Made by a program: the position numbers and the translations under genes. This document shows, in pieces, positions 22,879 through 31,275 of a stretch of DNA of 64,000 nucleotides; positions within the stretch are counted from its first letter, which is position 1, and every line of letters starts with the position of its first letter. Below the pieces are notes generated by a model that worked only from the letters and a program-made list of their open reading frames with translations, had not been told where the DNA came from and did not search any database. Source of the stretch: Turneriella parva DSM 21527 (GTDB lineage Bacteria > Spirochaetota > Leptospiria > Turneriellales > Turneriellaceae); NCBI RefSeq assembly GCF_000266885.1, contig NC_018020.1, positions 3,286,001 through 3,350,000 on the forward strand, written 5' to 3'.

Positions 22879-24692
22879 GCGAACGCGTGAACGATAGCCT
22901 CGCGCCGCAAGAATCGGCGCCCGTAGAGGCTAAAGGATTTAAATGCCCCAACTGCGGCGGCCCGGTAAATCTTGAACTGCCGGGCAAATCGCAGACAGTC
23001 CGCTGCCCTTATTGCAGTTCAATACTTGAGCCTGAGCACGACGTGCTCGTGCTGCGCGATAAGTACAACGAAAAGCTCAAATACCGTATGTGGATTCCCC
23101 TCGGGGCCACAGGCAGGTTGGGTGGCGTCGAGTTTAAGTGTGTCGGCATGGTCGTACGTGGCGACGACGACGGTGGCGAGTGGAGCGAATACTTGCTGTT
23201 TAATCCGTACCATGGGTATCGCTACCTCGTAGAAAGTTCTGGCCATTGGACTTTGGTGCGTTCAGAACCCGGCCTCGGGTTCGACTCCTCTGGCAGACCG
23301 GGCATGACCGGCCCCACCGGCAAGATTCAGCTCGCCGGCAAAAAACTCAAATATTTCACACATTACGATGCGACCGTTAAGAGTATCGTCGGCGAGTTTC
23401 CGTGGCAGGCATCTCTGGGCGAAGAAAATGAAGTCACTGAATATATAAATCCCCCTTACCAGGCTTCGTGCGAAGTAGTGTATGCCTATGTCGACAAGAA
23501 TGGTAAACAATACAGCAAGAAAGAACTCGAAGATCTGGCGAACGAGGCGAAGCGCAGCAACGCCGATCGCGGCGAAGAGCTGAACGAAATAACGCAGAAC
23601 CGGCGTCTGACCGAAAGTAACTGGTCTATCGGCGAATATAAATATCCCGAAGAGATTCAGGCTGCATTCGACCTCAAAGAAATGCCCGCGAAAGTTGGGT
23701 TTGGCATGTGCGAGCCCAACCCGGCGAAACGGCGGTTTTTGTTTGCCCTCGCATGGTCGGCGATGCTGTTTCTGGCGACAACAGTCACGTGTTCTATTGT
23801 ATCGGGGCGTGCAGAAAGCAAGCCTGTGTTGAACCGCACGCTGTCTCTGAACTCCGCAGAGTTTGAATACAAAACCGAAGGTGCGACCGATTATCTCGAA
23901 TTCAATTTTGAACCCGGCGAGATTGAGCTGCCGAAAGAAACGAACGTCGAATTCAGATTTTCATCTTCGCTGAGCCAGCAATGGATCAGTTTCAATGTCT
24001 TCATGATCAATGAGGCGACCGGCGCGGGTTATATTTACGATGGGGAGCTTTCGCGTTACTACGGCGGCAGCGGAGAAGACGCCTGGTCAGAAGGCAGCAA
24101 CGATACCGAATTCGAAACGGAAAAGATGCCCGCAGGCACGTATTACCTCTTTGTCGCCGGAGCAACCAATGTCGGCGTGGCTGAATTCAAGACTTCGCTC
24201 TTGCGTTACGGACAGCGCATCGATGCGCCGCCCGTGCCGGCTACGGGCATGCTCGGCAAGGCGCAACCTGGCAAGACTGCTGGGGCAAGCGCTGCTCCGC
24301 TGAAGCTGTCGCCTGCCGAGGCGCGCATGCGCATAATTGCCCTCTTCAAAAAGTACGACCCGGCGAAAGCTGCGCAGACTGATGCGCTGCTAAGAACCTA
24401 CAAGGGTCGCGAAGCGCAGCTCGTTGCTGAACTGCAGGCCAAATATGAACCCGCAGCGGCAGCGGCCGGCACAGCGCCGCCGCAGGCTGCTGCCCCGGCA
24501 GCAGCGGGCAAGACGGGTAAACTTCTGCCGATGGATTTTCCCGGCAGGGCATTTGCGCCCAAGCTGACAATTACCATGAATGCCAAGCGTGACGTCGCTT
24601 CGGTCGGTTCGGCCGTACTTTTTGTCTTTACGCTTATTGGCTTTCTGATCTATTATTACATTCGTTACCGCATGAAAGAAGGGGAAAGATAA
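22875..24692 (+). CDS. Large zinc-ribbon DUF4178 membrane protein
   Basis: The 605 residues begin with a zinc ribbon (FKCPNCGGPVN...RCPYCSS, residues about 22-50). A DUF4178 region (about 60-220) contains WIPLGATGRLGGVEFKCVGMV and WSEYLLFNPYHGYRYLVE. A membrane helix near 290-312, a beta-sandwich domain, an Ala/Pro-rich linker, and a second helix near the C-terminus (AVLFVFTLIGFLIYYYIRYR) follow. The beta domain between the two helices is probably outside the cytoplasm. It overlaps the upstream DUF4178 gene and, by one base, the small downstream TM gene, so the four are translated as a unit. Confidence 0.82.
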   Translation: MSERVNDSLAPQESAPVEAKGFKCPNCGGPVNLELPGKSQTVRCPYCSSILEPEHDVLVLRDKYNEKLKYRMWIPLGATGRLGGVEFKCVGMVVRGDDDGGEWSEYLLFNPYHGYRYLVESSGHWTLVRSEPGLGFDSSGRPGMTGPTGKIQLAGKKLKYFTHYDATVKSIVGEFPWQASLGEENEVTEYINPPYQASCEVVYAYVDKNGKQYSKKELEDLANEAKRSNADRGEELNEITQNRRLTESNWSIGEYKYPEEIQAAFDLKEMPAKVGFGMCEPNPAKRRFLFALAWSAMLFLATTVTCSIVSGRAESKPVLNRTLSLNSAEFEYKTEGATDYLEFNFEPGEIELPKETNVEFRFSSSLSQQWISFNVFMINEATGAGYIYDGELSRYYGGSGEDAWSEGSNDTEFETEKMPAGTYYLFVAGATNVGVAEFKTSLLRYGQRIDAPPVPATGMLGKAQPGKTAGASAAPLKLSPAEARMRIIALFKKYDPAKAAQTDALLRTYKGREAQLVAELQAKYEPAAAAAGTAPPQAAAPAAAGKTGKLLPMDFPGRAFAPKLTITMNAKRDVASVGSAVLFVFTLIGFLIYYYIRYRMKEGER

Positions 24693-24895
24693 TGTTGAAA
24701 GACATTCTGAAAATGTACGTCTTTCTGCCGCTTTCGCTCATGATGTTTGTCTGGTCGGCGCACCGCATGCTGACGCAGGCTGGCGGCAAAGAGCCCATGA
24801 CCGCGCAAAACCTGAATGTTAAAAATATACGGGCTAACCCGACGTCGTTCAGGTCTGTCTACATGCCGCGCATACTCTCTGGTGGCGGCAAATAA
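24692..24895 (+). CDS. Small single-TM protein of the DUF4178/DUF350 operon
   Basis: This 67-residue product has one N-terminal hydrophobic helix (residues about 9-24, VFLPLSLMMFVWSAHRML) and a polar C-terminal half ending in GGGK. The start ATG shares a base with the upstream TAA (TAATG), which supports coupled translation and a real gene. No family is recognised. It may be a small subunit of a membrane complex formed with the neighbouring proteins. Confidence 0.65.
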   Translation: MLKDILKMYVFLPLSLMMFVWSAHRMLTQAGGKEPMTAQNLNVKNIRANPTSFRSVYMPRILSGGGK

Positions 24896-24897
24896 CC

Positions 24898-24957
24898 ATG
24901 AAAAAACTGAATTATAAAATTTTGTCAGAGAATCTGAAAGTGAAGAGGTCACCATGA
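24898..24957 (+). CDS. Possible 19-residue micro-ORF coupled to the DUF350 gene
   Basis: An ATG two bases after the previous stop opens a 19-codon frame (starting MKKLNYKILSE) whose TGA overlaps the DUF350 ATG as ATGA. It could be a coupling or leader peptide, or no more than a start-codon-like relic: its first codons resemble those of the DUF350 gene (both MKKL). No independent ribosome-binding site is evident. Confidence 0.25.
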   Translation: MKKLNYKILSENLKVKRSP

Positions 24958-25244
24958 AAAAATTGATGTTCTATCTGCTGCTCGCCGGCGCGGCGTTTGC
25001 ACAGGCGGCTGAGCCCGTGCGCACCAAATTGCCCTTGCTCGACCTTGAGCATGTACTGGCTGTTCTGGTCTATTCGGTAATTGGCATTGTGGTGATGGTG
25101 CTGTCTTTTGCGATCATCGATTGGGTGCACCCGCGGGATATCTGGGGCGAAATTGCCGATAAACAGAACCGGGCAATGGCGATTGTTTTCGGCTGCATGA
25201 TGCTCGGCATTGCCATCATCATTGCTGCCGCAATCGTTGGCTGA
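24954..25244 (+). CDS. DUF350-family membrane protein
   Basis: The 96-residue protein has a possible signal-like N-terminal helix (MKKLMFYLLLAGAAFAQA) and two further hydrophobic helices (VLAVLVYSVIGIVVMVLSFAIID and AMAIVFGCMMLGIAIIIAAAIVG) separated by the polar loop WVHPRDIWGEIADKQNRA. This matches one DUF350 unit, a small membrane domain usually found in DUF4178 operons. GAGG upstream (near 24949) supports the start. Function is unknown in the family. Confidence 0.8.
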   Translation: MKKLMFYLLLAGAAFAQAAEPVRTKLPLLDLEHVLAVLVYSVIGIVVMVLSFAIIDWVHPRDIWGEIADKQNRAMAIVFGCMMLGIAIIIAAAIVG

Positions 25245-27318
25245 AGACGCTCCCGCTTCGAGTACGCCCGTGCGGCGGCGTACGCTTCTCAGATGGTTCT
25301 TGGTCGCACTCGCTCTGCTGCTGATGGCAGCGGTAGCGGGTGTCTGGTATCTGAGAAAGAACTTCTCATCGGAAAAAATAAAGGCAGAGATTTCTGCTCT
25401 CGCCCAGAAATACAGTGGTTTTTCACTCACAGTCGATGAAGTTGACCTGACCTGGTCAGGCGATGTGCGCCTAAGGCGCATCTGTCTCAAGAACCCGCGC
25501 ATGGTTTCAGACAGGTGTTTCGTCTCGGCGAACATAGTTTCGCTCGATCTTGCGCTTGCGCCACTCTTAAAGAAACAGGTAGAGGTACGCGGTGCGCACT
25601 TCGATCGCCTTGAGGTGAACTTCTTCACCGAACGGCCTGCAGGTACGAAGACCGATGTTGGCAGCTGGCAGGGCAAAAATGTCGCGCCAGAAGCGAATAT
25701 CGGTGAATCGCAGCGCTCTGGCAGCGACGCACGTTTCAGGCTCAAATCGCTGCGCGTGACCAATGGGGCGATATTGCATGAAGTGAGGGTCTTGCCGATA
25801 CCCTTAGGCAAGACGAGCTTTGAAGCAAAGCTCGACTATGCTGCTGAGCGGCAGCGACTGACCGGAGCGATGCAGTTTGCCGATGCGTCGCGTATTGACG
25901 CTGACCTTGATATTGAGAGCGCTAACCTCATTGGCTTTGTCAGGCAAATTGCTGCGGGCCAGACGGTGGGTGAGGCCCACAAAACCAGCGGCACGCTGAA
26001 ATGTACCGGCCTCAATCTGGGTGTTTTCGATTCGCGCCTGCAAACGCTGAATGGCAGCCTCGCCGTAAAATCGTCGGGGCAGGTGATCACGCTGAAATCT
26101 GAAACGGCTACTATTGGCGTGCTGCAGCCATTGCGCTTAGATCTCGTGTGGGCCGGCGAAGTGGGGATTGATATCGTCAAGCTAGCCTTAACCTCGGGGC
26201 AGGGCAAACTCACCGGCCCCGGTCTTAGCCTCGAATACTCTGAATTAGGTGTTGACCAAAAACAAAATTTGAAAGTTCTTTTCGCCCTCGCCGCCGAACT
26301 TTCAGCCCTGGCCGGAAAAATCTCCGGTGCGGCAAATATCAAGGGCAGCCTGCATCTTTCCGGTAAGTACGAGAACTCAGTACCGAGCGCGTACCTCAAG
26401 GCAACAAATCTTTCGGTACAGCGCGGCGGCCTGCCTGCCGTCAGCGCCGAGGTATTGAATGCCAGCCTGCAGGGAAAAAACATAGCCTTCAGCAAGCAAA
26501 AGCTTCAGCTCGGCGGGCAGCCGTTCGAGGCGAGTGCGAATATCCAGTTTGCGGGCGGTACGCCGGTCGCGAGCGGCAACGTCGACTTTAAGGTGCTGAA
26601 GCCGAACCAGTTATTTTCGGGCGACAAGGGCACGGGTGCGGCAATAGAATTCGCACCTTTCTCGGCGCAGTTTATGCGCACGCCGGCAGGTATTCGTCTC
26701 GAAAAAATCTCCACGGGTTTTTCGCGCGGCACGATTACCGGGTCATATGCCTATGATACGACCGCCGAACGCCATGCTGCGCGCCTAACCCTCAGCAAAA
26801 TCAAAACGCAGGACCTAAGCGAAGCGCTGAAGCTCAAGGCAACTGTTTTCGCCGTGCTCGACGGGCGCTGCGATCTGGTATTTGCCGGTGAGAATCTCGA
26901 CGCGATCAAGAAGAATGTGACCGGCTCGTTAATCGCAGCGATTGGCCGTGGAAAGATCAAAGACAGCTTCTTGCAAAAGGGAATATTGAATGGCCCGTTG
27001 CATAAACTCGAAGAAAAATTCTCAGATACCGAATTTGAATCTGCTGCGATTGAGGCGAGTTTCAACGCCGGTGCGGTTAGCCTGAAAAAGCTCAGTTTCG
27101 ATGCGGGCGAATTTGACGTCAGCATGCGGGCCGAAGCCGCCTCAGGTGGGCAGGGCAAGGCGACGCTCAACTTTCGCTTTCGTTCGAGCTTTGTTGAGAA
27201 TGTGGCGAATCCGCTTCACATGGGCATCGAAAACCTGCGCGAGGGCGATTATTATAACCTGCCCTTTGCCTGTCGCGGCGATGTCTTCAGCTCGGCGTGT
27301 TATGTGAAGAATTGGTGA
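25210..27318 (+). CDS. AsmA-like membrane-anchored protein
   Basis: Up to 702 residues: an N-terminal anchor helix (RWFLVALALLLMAAVAGVWYL) precedes a long beta-rich periplasmic region typical of AsmA/TamB-related proteins (VDEVDLTWSGDVRLRRICLKNPR near the N-terminus; the TIPR-like AKGKIKDSFL and FNAGAVSLKKLSFD region towards the C-terminus). Such proteins are thought to bridge the membranes for phospholipid transport. The frame opens inside the DUF350 gene; candidate starts are TTG 25210, TTG 25237 and GTG 25270, and the last fits the helix best. It converges closely on the MFS gene. Confidence 0.72.
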   Translation: MPSSLLPQSLAEDAPASSTPVRRRTLLRWFLVALALLLMAAVAGVWYLRKNFSSEKIKAEISALAQKYSGFSLTVDEVDLTWSGDVRLRRICLKNPRMVSDRCFVSANIVSLDLALAPLLKKQVEVRGAHFDRLEVNFFTERPAGTKTDVGSWQGKNVAPEANIGESQRSGSDARFRLKSLRVTNGAILHEVRVLPIPLGKTSFEAKLDYAAERQRLTGAMQFADASRIDADLDIESANLIGFVRQIAAGQTVGEAHKTSGTLKCTGLNLGVFDSRLQTLNGSLAVKSSGQVITLKSETATIGVLQPLRLDLVWAGEVGIDIVKLALTSGQGKLTGPGLSLEYSELGVDQKQNLKVLFALAAELSALAGKISGAANIKGSLHLSGKYENSVPSAYLKATNLSVQRGGLPAVSAEVLNASLQGKNIAFSKQKLQLGGQPFEASANIQFAGGTPVASGNVDFKVLKPNQLFSGDKGTGAAIEFAPFSAQFMRTPAGIRLEKISTGFSRGTITGSYAYDTTAERHAARLTLSKIKTQDLSEALKLKATVFAVLDGRCDLVFAGENLDAIKKNVTGSLIAAIGRGKIKDSFLQKGILNGPLHKLEEKFSDTEFESAAIEASFNAGAVSLKKLSFDAGEFDVSMRAEAASGGQGKATLNFRFRSSFVENVANPLHMGIENLREGDYYNLPFACRGDVFSSACYVKNW

Positions 27319-27324
27319 TCGTCG

Positions 27325-28548
27325 CTACTTCTGCGAGTCGGTAAATTGCAGGCGCCGCAGTTCTGGCAATGCTATAGCGATGATCACCACAACAACAATC
27401 GTCATGCTGCCGCCAAAAACCACGGCCGGTACAAGCCCCATATACTTGGCCGTGAAACCGCTCTCGAATGCGCCGATTTCATTCGATGACGCAATAAAGA
27501 TAGAATTTACGGCGGCAACCCTGCCGCGCATCGCATCGGGCGTGTGTGTCTGCAGAATTGTCGAGCGCAGAACGACGCTGATGTTGTCGACCAGGCCGCT
27601 GAACGCCAGAATAGCAATCGCCAGATAATAATGCGTATTGAGGCCAAAGGCGATAATCGCGAATCCGAATGCGCCGACTGCGCAGAGCAGAATTCTGCCG
27701 GCGTGCCTGCGTATCGGAAAAACCACGAGCAAGAGGCCCATGATCGCCGCACCGAGCGCCGGGGCTGCGCGCAGGTACCCGAGACCTGAAGCGCCGCGCA
27801 TGTAAATCTGGTCGCTGAATGCCGGCAGTAATGCAATAGCTCCCCCAAACAGCACGGCAAACATGTCGAGGCTCATAGCACCCAGCACAATCTTGTTCTT
27901 CAGCAGAAATTGAAATCCTTTGGCAATTGCCACGGTAATCTTCTCGCGCGGCTTCTTTTCGCGTTTCGGCGCCTTCAGCAGAAACAAAAAAGTGCCCGAG
28001 GCGAGTGTCAGCGCCATCGCATAGCGGTAGCAGAGAGCCGCAGAGTATTTTTCATACATGATACCGGCAAAAGCAGGCCCGGTAATGAGTGCAATATGCC
28101 AGCCGATCGAATTGAAGACCGCAGCCCGGCCAAAGTAATGGTGGGGTACAATTTCGCCGAGCAGTGCCGAGCTCGCCGGCGCGATGATGCCGCGCCCGAT
28201 GCCAATGATTACCACGGCGACGAAGAGCGGCCAGATATTCGTCAGGTTATCTGCTGAGGCCGCCAGTAACAGAAGTAATGTACTGAGAATCGTGAACGCC
28301 GTGCCGATGAGCGCGATGATGCGCCGGTTAAACGTATCTGCCCAGTAACCTCCCAAAAGGCTCATCGCGATCGCCGGTAAAACTTCTGAAAGTGCCAGAT
28401 ACCCGATGTAGATCGAATCGCGGGTAATTGCGTAAACCTGCCAGTGCGCGATCGTGCCGACGATCTGAAATCCCAGCACCATCGAGGTACGAAAGCCGAT
28501 AAAATACAGAAAGCTTCTGTTCGAAAGCAGATGAAGGTTGGCGCTCAT
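27325..28548 (-). CDS. Major facilitator superfamily transporter (EntS-like)
   Basis: The 407-residue protein shows about twelve hydrophobic helices and the MFS loop 2-3 motif GGYWADTFNRRI. The family appears to be the EntS/MFS_3 type (MRGRVAAVNSIFIASSNEIGAFESG near the C-terminus), which includes exporters of siderophores and drugs. It is the last gene of a five-gene minus-strand operon after murG. The substrate cannot be told from the sequence, and no siderophore genes are nearby. Confidence 0.9.
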   Translation of the reverse strand: MSANLHLLSNRSFLYFIGFRTSMVLGFQIVGTIAHWQVYAITRDSIYIGYLALSEVLPAIAMSLLGGYWADTFNRRIIALIGTAFTILSTLLLLLAASADNLTNIWPLFVAVVIIGIGRGIIAPASSALLGEIVPHHYFGRAAVFNSIGWHIALITGPAFAGIMYEKYSAALCYRYAMALTLASGTFLFLLKAPKREKKPREKITVAIAKGFQFLLKNKIVLGAMSLDMFAVLFGGAIALLPAFSDQIYMRGASGLGYLRAAPALGAAIMGLLLVVFPIRRHAGRILLCAVGAFGFAIIAFGLNTHYYLAIAILAFSGLVDNISVVLRSTILQTHTPDAMRGRVAAVNSIFIASSNEIGAFESGFTAKYMGLVPAVVFGGSMTIVVVVIIAIALPELRRLQFTDSQK

Positions 28549-28560
28549 TTGCAGGCGTCG

Positions 28561-30159
28561 CTAAAAGCCGTCTTCGATTGCATCGCTCTCAGGCGGCAGT
28601 ATCTGCAAGACCTTTCCTGTAAAAATATAGAACGAACGGCCCGCAAGGGATTGCCGCAGATATCGCTGCGGATTTCGAATGTATTCGCTCACATTGAGCT
28701 CGAATGCCGCTGCGCTCTCATCTGCGCGCTTCATGACAATGAGCGGCGTCGCGCTGTTTTGCAGCACATCGCGGGTATGTGAACTCTTGAGTTCTGCAAA
28801 GATACGCGCCGGTTCACCTACTGCCAGTTTCTGTGCGTCGTTTGCCGTGAGACTCAGATAGTAACGCTGGCCTGCCTGTTCGAGCAACACGCGCCACAGC
28901 ACAGCGCCACTCGCTGCGCCGGGTTTGTAGGTGCTGCGCAGCGTTTGCAATAACGGCTCGGCATAAATTTCGGGAGGCGTCGAAGAGACGACCTTATTGC
29001 CCGAGAGCAGTCCATAGAGCTTCACGAGATCTGCGGGTGATGCCATGTCGGAATATTTTTCAGGAATCGCGATGCCGCCTTGCAGCCTGTCGGGGTTGGC
29101 GTTACGCAGCTCATAGATGCGGCCGGTCGCGCGAAAAATATGCCACTCCTGTCCCGATGAGAGGCCGACGCGAACGTGCTGCGCCATGGGCCGTAAAGTG
29201 GCCGCATCGCCAAGTTCGCGCACAATCTGCACCCAAAACTTCTGTGCGGCTATGTCCAGCGAACTTGCCGGTGCAACAACGAGCCGCGTGTTTCTGGCGA
29301 GTTTACGCAGCGATGCCCTGGCTGAAATCTGCGCGCCGTTCGATTGGGGGTGAGCCGAAACCACGAGCAGAACCGTCGCGCGCCGGCCCGAAGACCGTGC
29401 CGCGTCGAGGCCTTTCGCCAGACACTCTGACATCTGCGAATTAATCGCAAAATCACCCTGGCCTTCATGCCGCAGCTTCTTAAGGTATTCGCGCTGTTTG
29501 GCTGCTTCACCTGCGAAAAATGCCTGCTGCACCGAGCCATTCTTATCGACGAGGCAATAACTTGTGCGCACAGCGTCGAATTGCGGCAGGTCATTCTGCA
29601 AGCGCTGCCATTCGAAATAGCCTGCGCCGAAAAGGTCGCCTGCAACCATCAGGTCGGCCCCTTCACCTTTGTCGGCGTGCGGCGTGCGCCCGAAACGCTC
29701 GTGCAGGTTTTTGCCGACTGCATCGAGCAGAGCAGGGCCTTCGGTTGTCAGCGTGTCGGTAACCTGGCCCGCTTCGCTGTAATAGACTTTGCTGGTAACT
29801 TCGGCTCTGTCTGATCGCAGGCGCACGCGGGTCAGGAGCAGCCGTTCGGCATTGCAGCTTCTGGCAACCTGTTTCAGCGATTCAGGCTGCACCCGCTGCG
29901 CCGTGTTCACTCCCGCTTCTTTGAGGCATGCCTCTGCCTCGGTAACGCCTGCTATTTCATTGACGCGGCTCGCACGCAGGTAAAGCGCCATGCCCCTCGC
30001 GAGGTCGGCCGCAGGCATCGCCGCAGAGCCACCCTCGATGCGGGGCGGCAGAATCAGCCAGCGTTCGGCGCTGAGATTGCCGGCGAAGATGAGCAGCGCC
30101 AGTGGCAACATGCGGATTGCCCCCGTTAATGTTGTGGTCATAGTGCGGTGTGGGTGCAT
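28561..30159 (-). CDS. Hypothetical secreted protein downstream of murG
   Basis: The product is up to 532 residues with an N-terminal signal peptide (GAIRMLPLALLIFAGNLSA); two later in-frame ATGs (30141, 30111) are also possible starts. The N-terminal half (RWLILPPRIEGG..., LARGMALYLRASRV) resembles the N-terminus of TolB/CsgG-like secreted domains. The central part has a hydrophobic strand (ATVLLVVSAHPQS) reminiscent of VWA-like folds but without a MIDAS motif. No known family can be named. It lies 12 bases downstream of murG and 12 bases upstream of the MFS gene. Confidence 0.6.
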   Translation of the reverse strand: MHPHRTMTTTLTGAIRMLPLALLIFAGNLSAERWLILPPRIEGGSAAMPAADLARGMALYLRASRVNEIAGVTEAEACLKEAGVNTAQRVQPESLKQVARSCNAERLLLTRVRLRSDRAEVTSKVYYSEAGQVTDTLTTEGPALLDAVGKNLHERFGRTPHADKGEGADLMVAGDLFGAGYFEWQRLQNDLPQFDAVRTSYCLVDKNGSVQQAFFAGEAAKQREYLKKLRHEGQGDFAINSQMSECLAKGLDAARSSGRRATVLLVVSAHPQSNGAQISARASLRKLARNTRLVVAPASSLDIAAQKFWVQIVRELGDAATLRPMAQHVRVGLSSGQEWHIFRATGRIYELRNANPDRLQGGIAIPEKYSDMASPADLVKLYGLLSGNKVVSSTPPEIYAEPLLQTLRSTYKPGAASGAVLWRVLLEQAGQRYYLSLTANDAQKLAVGEPARIFAELKSSHTRDVLQNSATPLIVMKRADESAAAFELNVSEYIRNPQRYLRQSLAGRSFYIFTGKVLQILPPESDAIEDGF

Positions 30160-30171
30160 GCCTGTGTGGGT

Positions 30172-31275
30172 TTAGAGATCCTTTAATATATATCGGGTAA
30201 TTTTCTGCTCAGCAGCAGTATGTTGTCGATCGGTTTGGGCCTTTGGCGGGTTCTGCAGAAAACTCTTGAGCGCCGCCAGCGCCTCGTTCACCGCGAACGG
30301 GCGCACGTCAAATATCGTGGCCGCAAGATGAGCCCGAATTGCGACGGCGTTCGCTTTCTGGTGGTCGTCTGCCGCGTATGGGTAGGGTATCAGAAACGCA
30401 GGCTTCGCCGCCCAGACGAGTTCAAACAGCGTGCCACTGCCGCAGCGCGCCACGACAAAATCAGCGGCTGCCAGTGCAGCCGGCATGTCGTGAACAAAGG
30501 GTAAAATTGCGTCGGCTTTGCGCGCGCTGGCTTTGAGAGCATCGGCCCCTTTTGCGCCTGCCGCAACGGTACAGACGTAGTTCTTGGCCGCCGCATCGGA
30601 ACTGAAGGCCGAGTAGAGAGAATTGATATCTGTCGCGCCCTGACTGCCGCCGATGAAGAAGATATGCGCCTTTTTGCCTCTTGCGCGCCCCGTGATTTTC
30701 GGAGGCTTGCCGAACATTGCCCGCAATGGATTACCCGTCACCACGTACTTCGCTGAAAGTTTCTCGTCAGTGCCAAAAGCGAGAAAAATTCTGCTCGCAA
30801 AGCGGCGCATATAGCGCGTGACAAGGCCCCAGGCAGCATTTTGTTCGCAAAGATAGAGTTTCTTGCGGTTAATGGCAGCATAAAGCACCGGCGGAAACGA
30901 ACTGTAGCCTCCCATGCCGACGACTGCCACTGCATTGAGTTCATTGCCGACACGGCGAATCAGCTGGTATGCCGATTTGAACTGCTTTGCGAACGCCAAA
31001 ATCTTCAAAGGATTCTTGGGCAGGCGTGGCGCATCGTATGCGACGATCGAGACCGATTCGTTGCGGGCGAGCGCAATTATGTCGGGGTATTCAAGATTCT
31101 TCGATAGCGTTGCCAAAATGACACTACCGCCCTGGCGCAGCCAGTCTTGCGCGATGCTGATGCCGGGCGTGATATGGCCGCCGGTACCGCCGGCCGCGAT
31201 AATTATCGTCTTACCGGCCGCCGGGCCTTTCAGGGGCTCTGCCAGCCGGGCTTTTTTTCGCTTTGGCGCTTTCAT
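30172..31275 (-). CDS. murG: UDP-N-acetylglucosamine transferase MurG
   Basis: The 367 residues carry the GT-B family motifs of MurG: the N-terminal GGTGGHITPG, MGGYSSFPPV, CEQNAAWG, the donor-binding FIGGSQGA, and RCGSGTLFEL with PYPYAADDHQ. MurG adds GlcNAc to lipid I at the inner face of the cytoplasmic membrane. The Lys-rich N-terminal extension before the first strand (MKAPKRKKARLAEPLKG) is unusual but compatible with membrane association. The start overlaps the HD-protein stop (ATGA). No other mur gene is directly adjacent. Confidence 0.96.
   Translation of the reverse strand: MKAPKRKKARLAEPLKGPAAGKTIIIAAGGTGGHITPGISIAQDWLRQGGSVILATLSKNLEYPDIIALARNESVSIVAYDAPRLPKNPLKILAFAKQFKSAYQLIRRVGNELNAVAVVGMGGYSSFPPVLYAAINRKKLYLCEQNAAWGLVTRYMRRFASRIFLAFGTDEKLSAKYVVTGNPLRAMFGKPPKITGRARGKKAHIFFIGGSQGATDINSLYSAFSSDAAAKNYVCTVAAGAKGADALKASARKADAILPFVHDMPAALAAADFVVARCGSGTLFELVWAAKPAFLIPYPYAADDHQKANAVAIRAHLAATIFDVRPFAVNEALAALKSFLQNPPKAQTDRQHTAAEQKITRYILKDL

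Noticed and set aside
23261-23300. tRNA T-arm-like sequence (GGGTTCGACTCC)
   Set aside because: It is in frame within the DUF4178 gene (encodes GFDSSGRP), with no acceptor stem, anticodon arm or CCA end around it.
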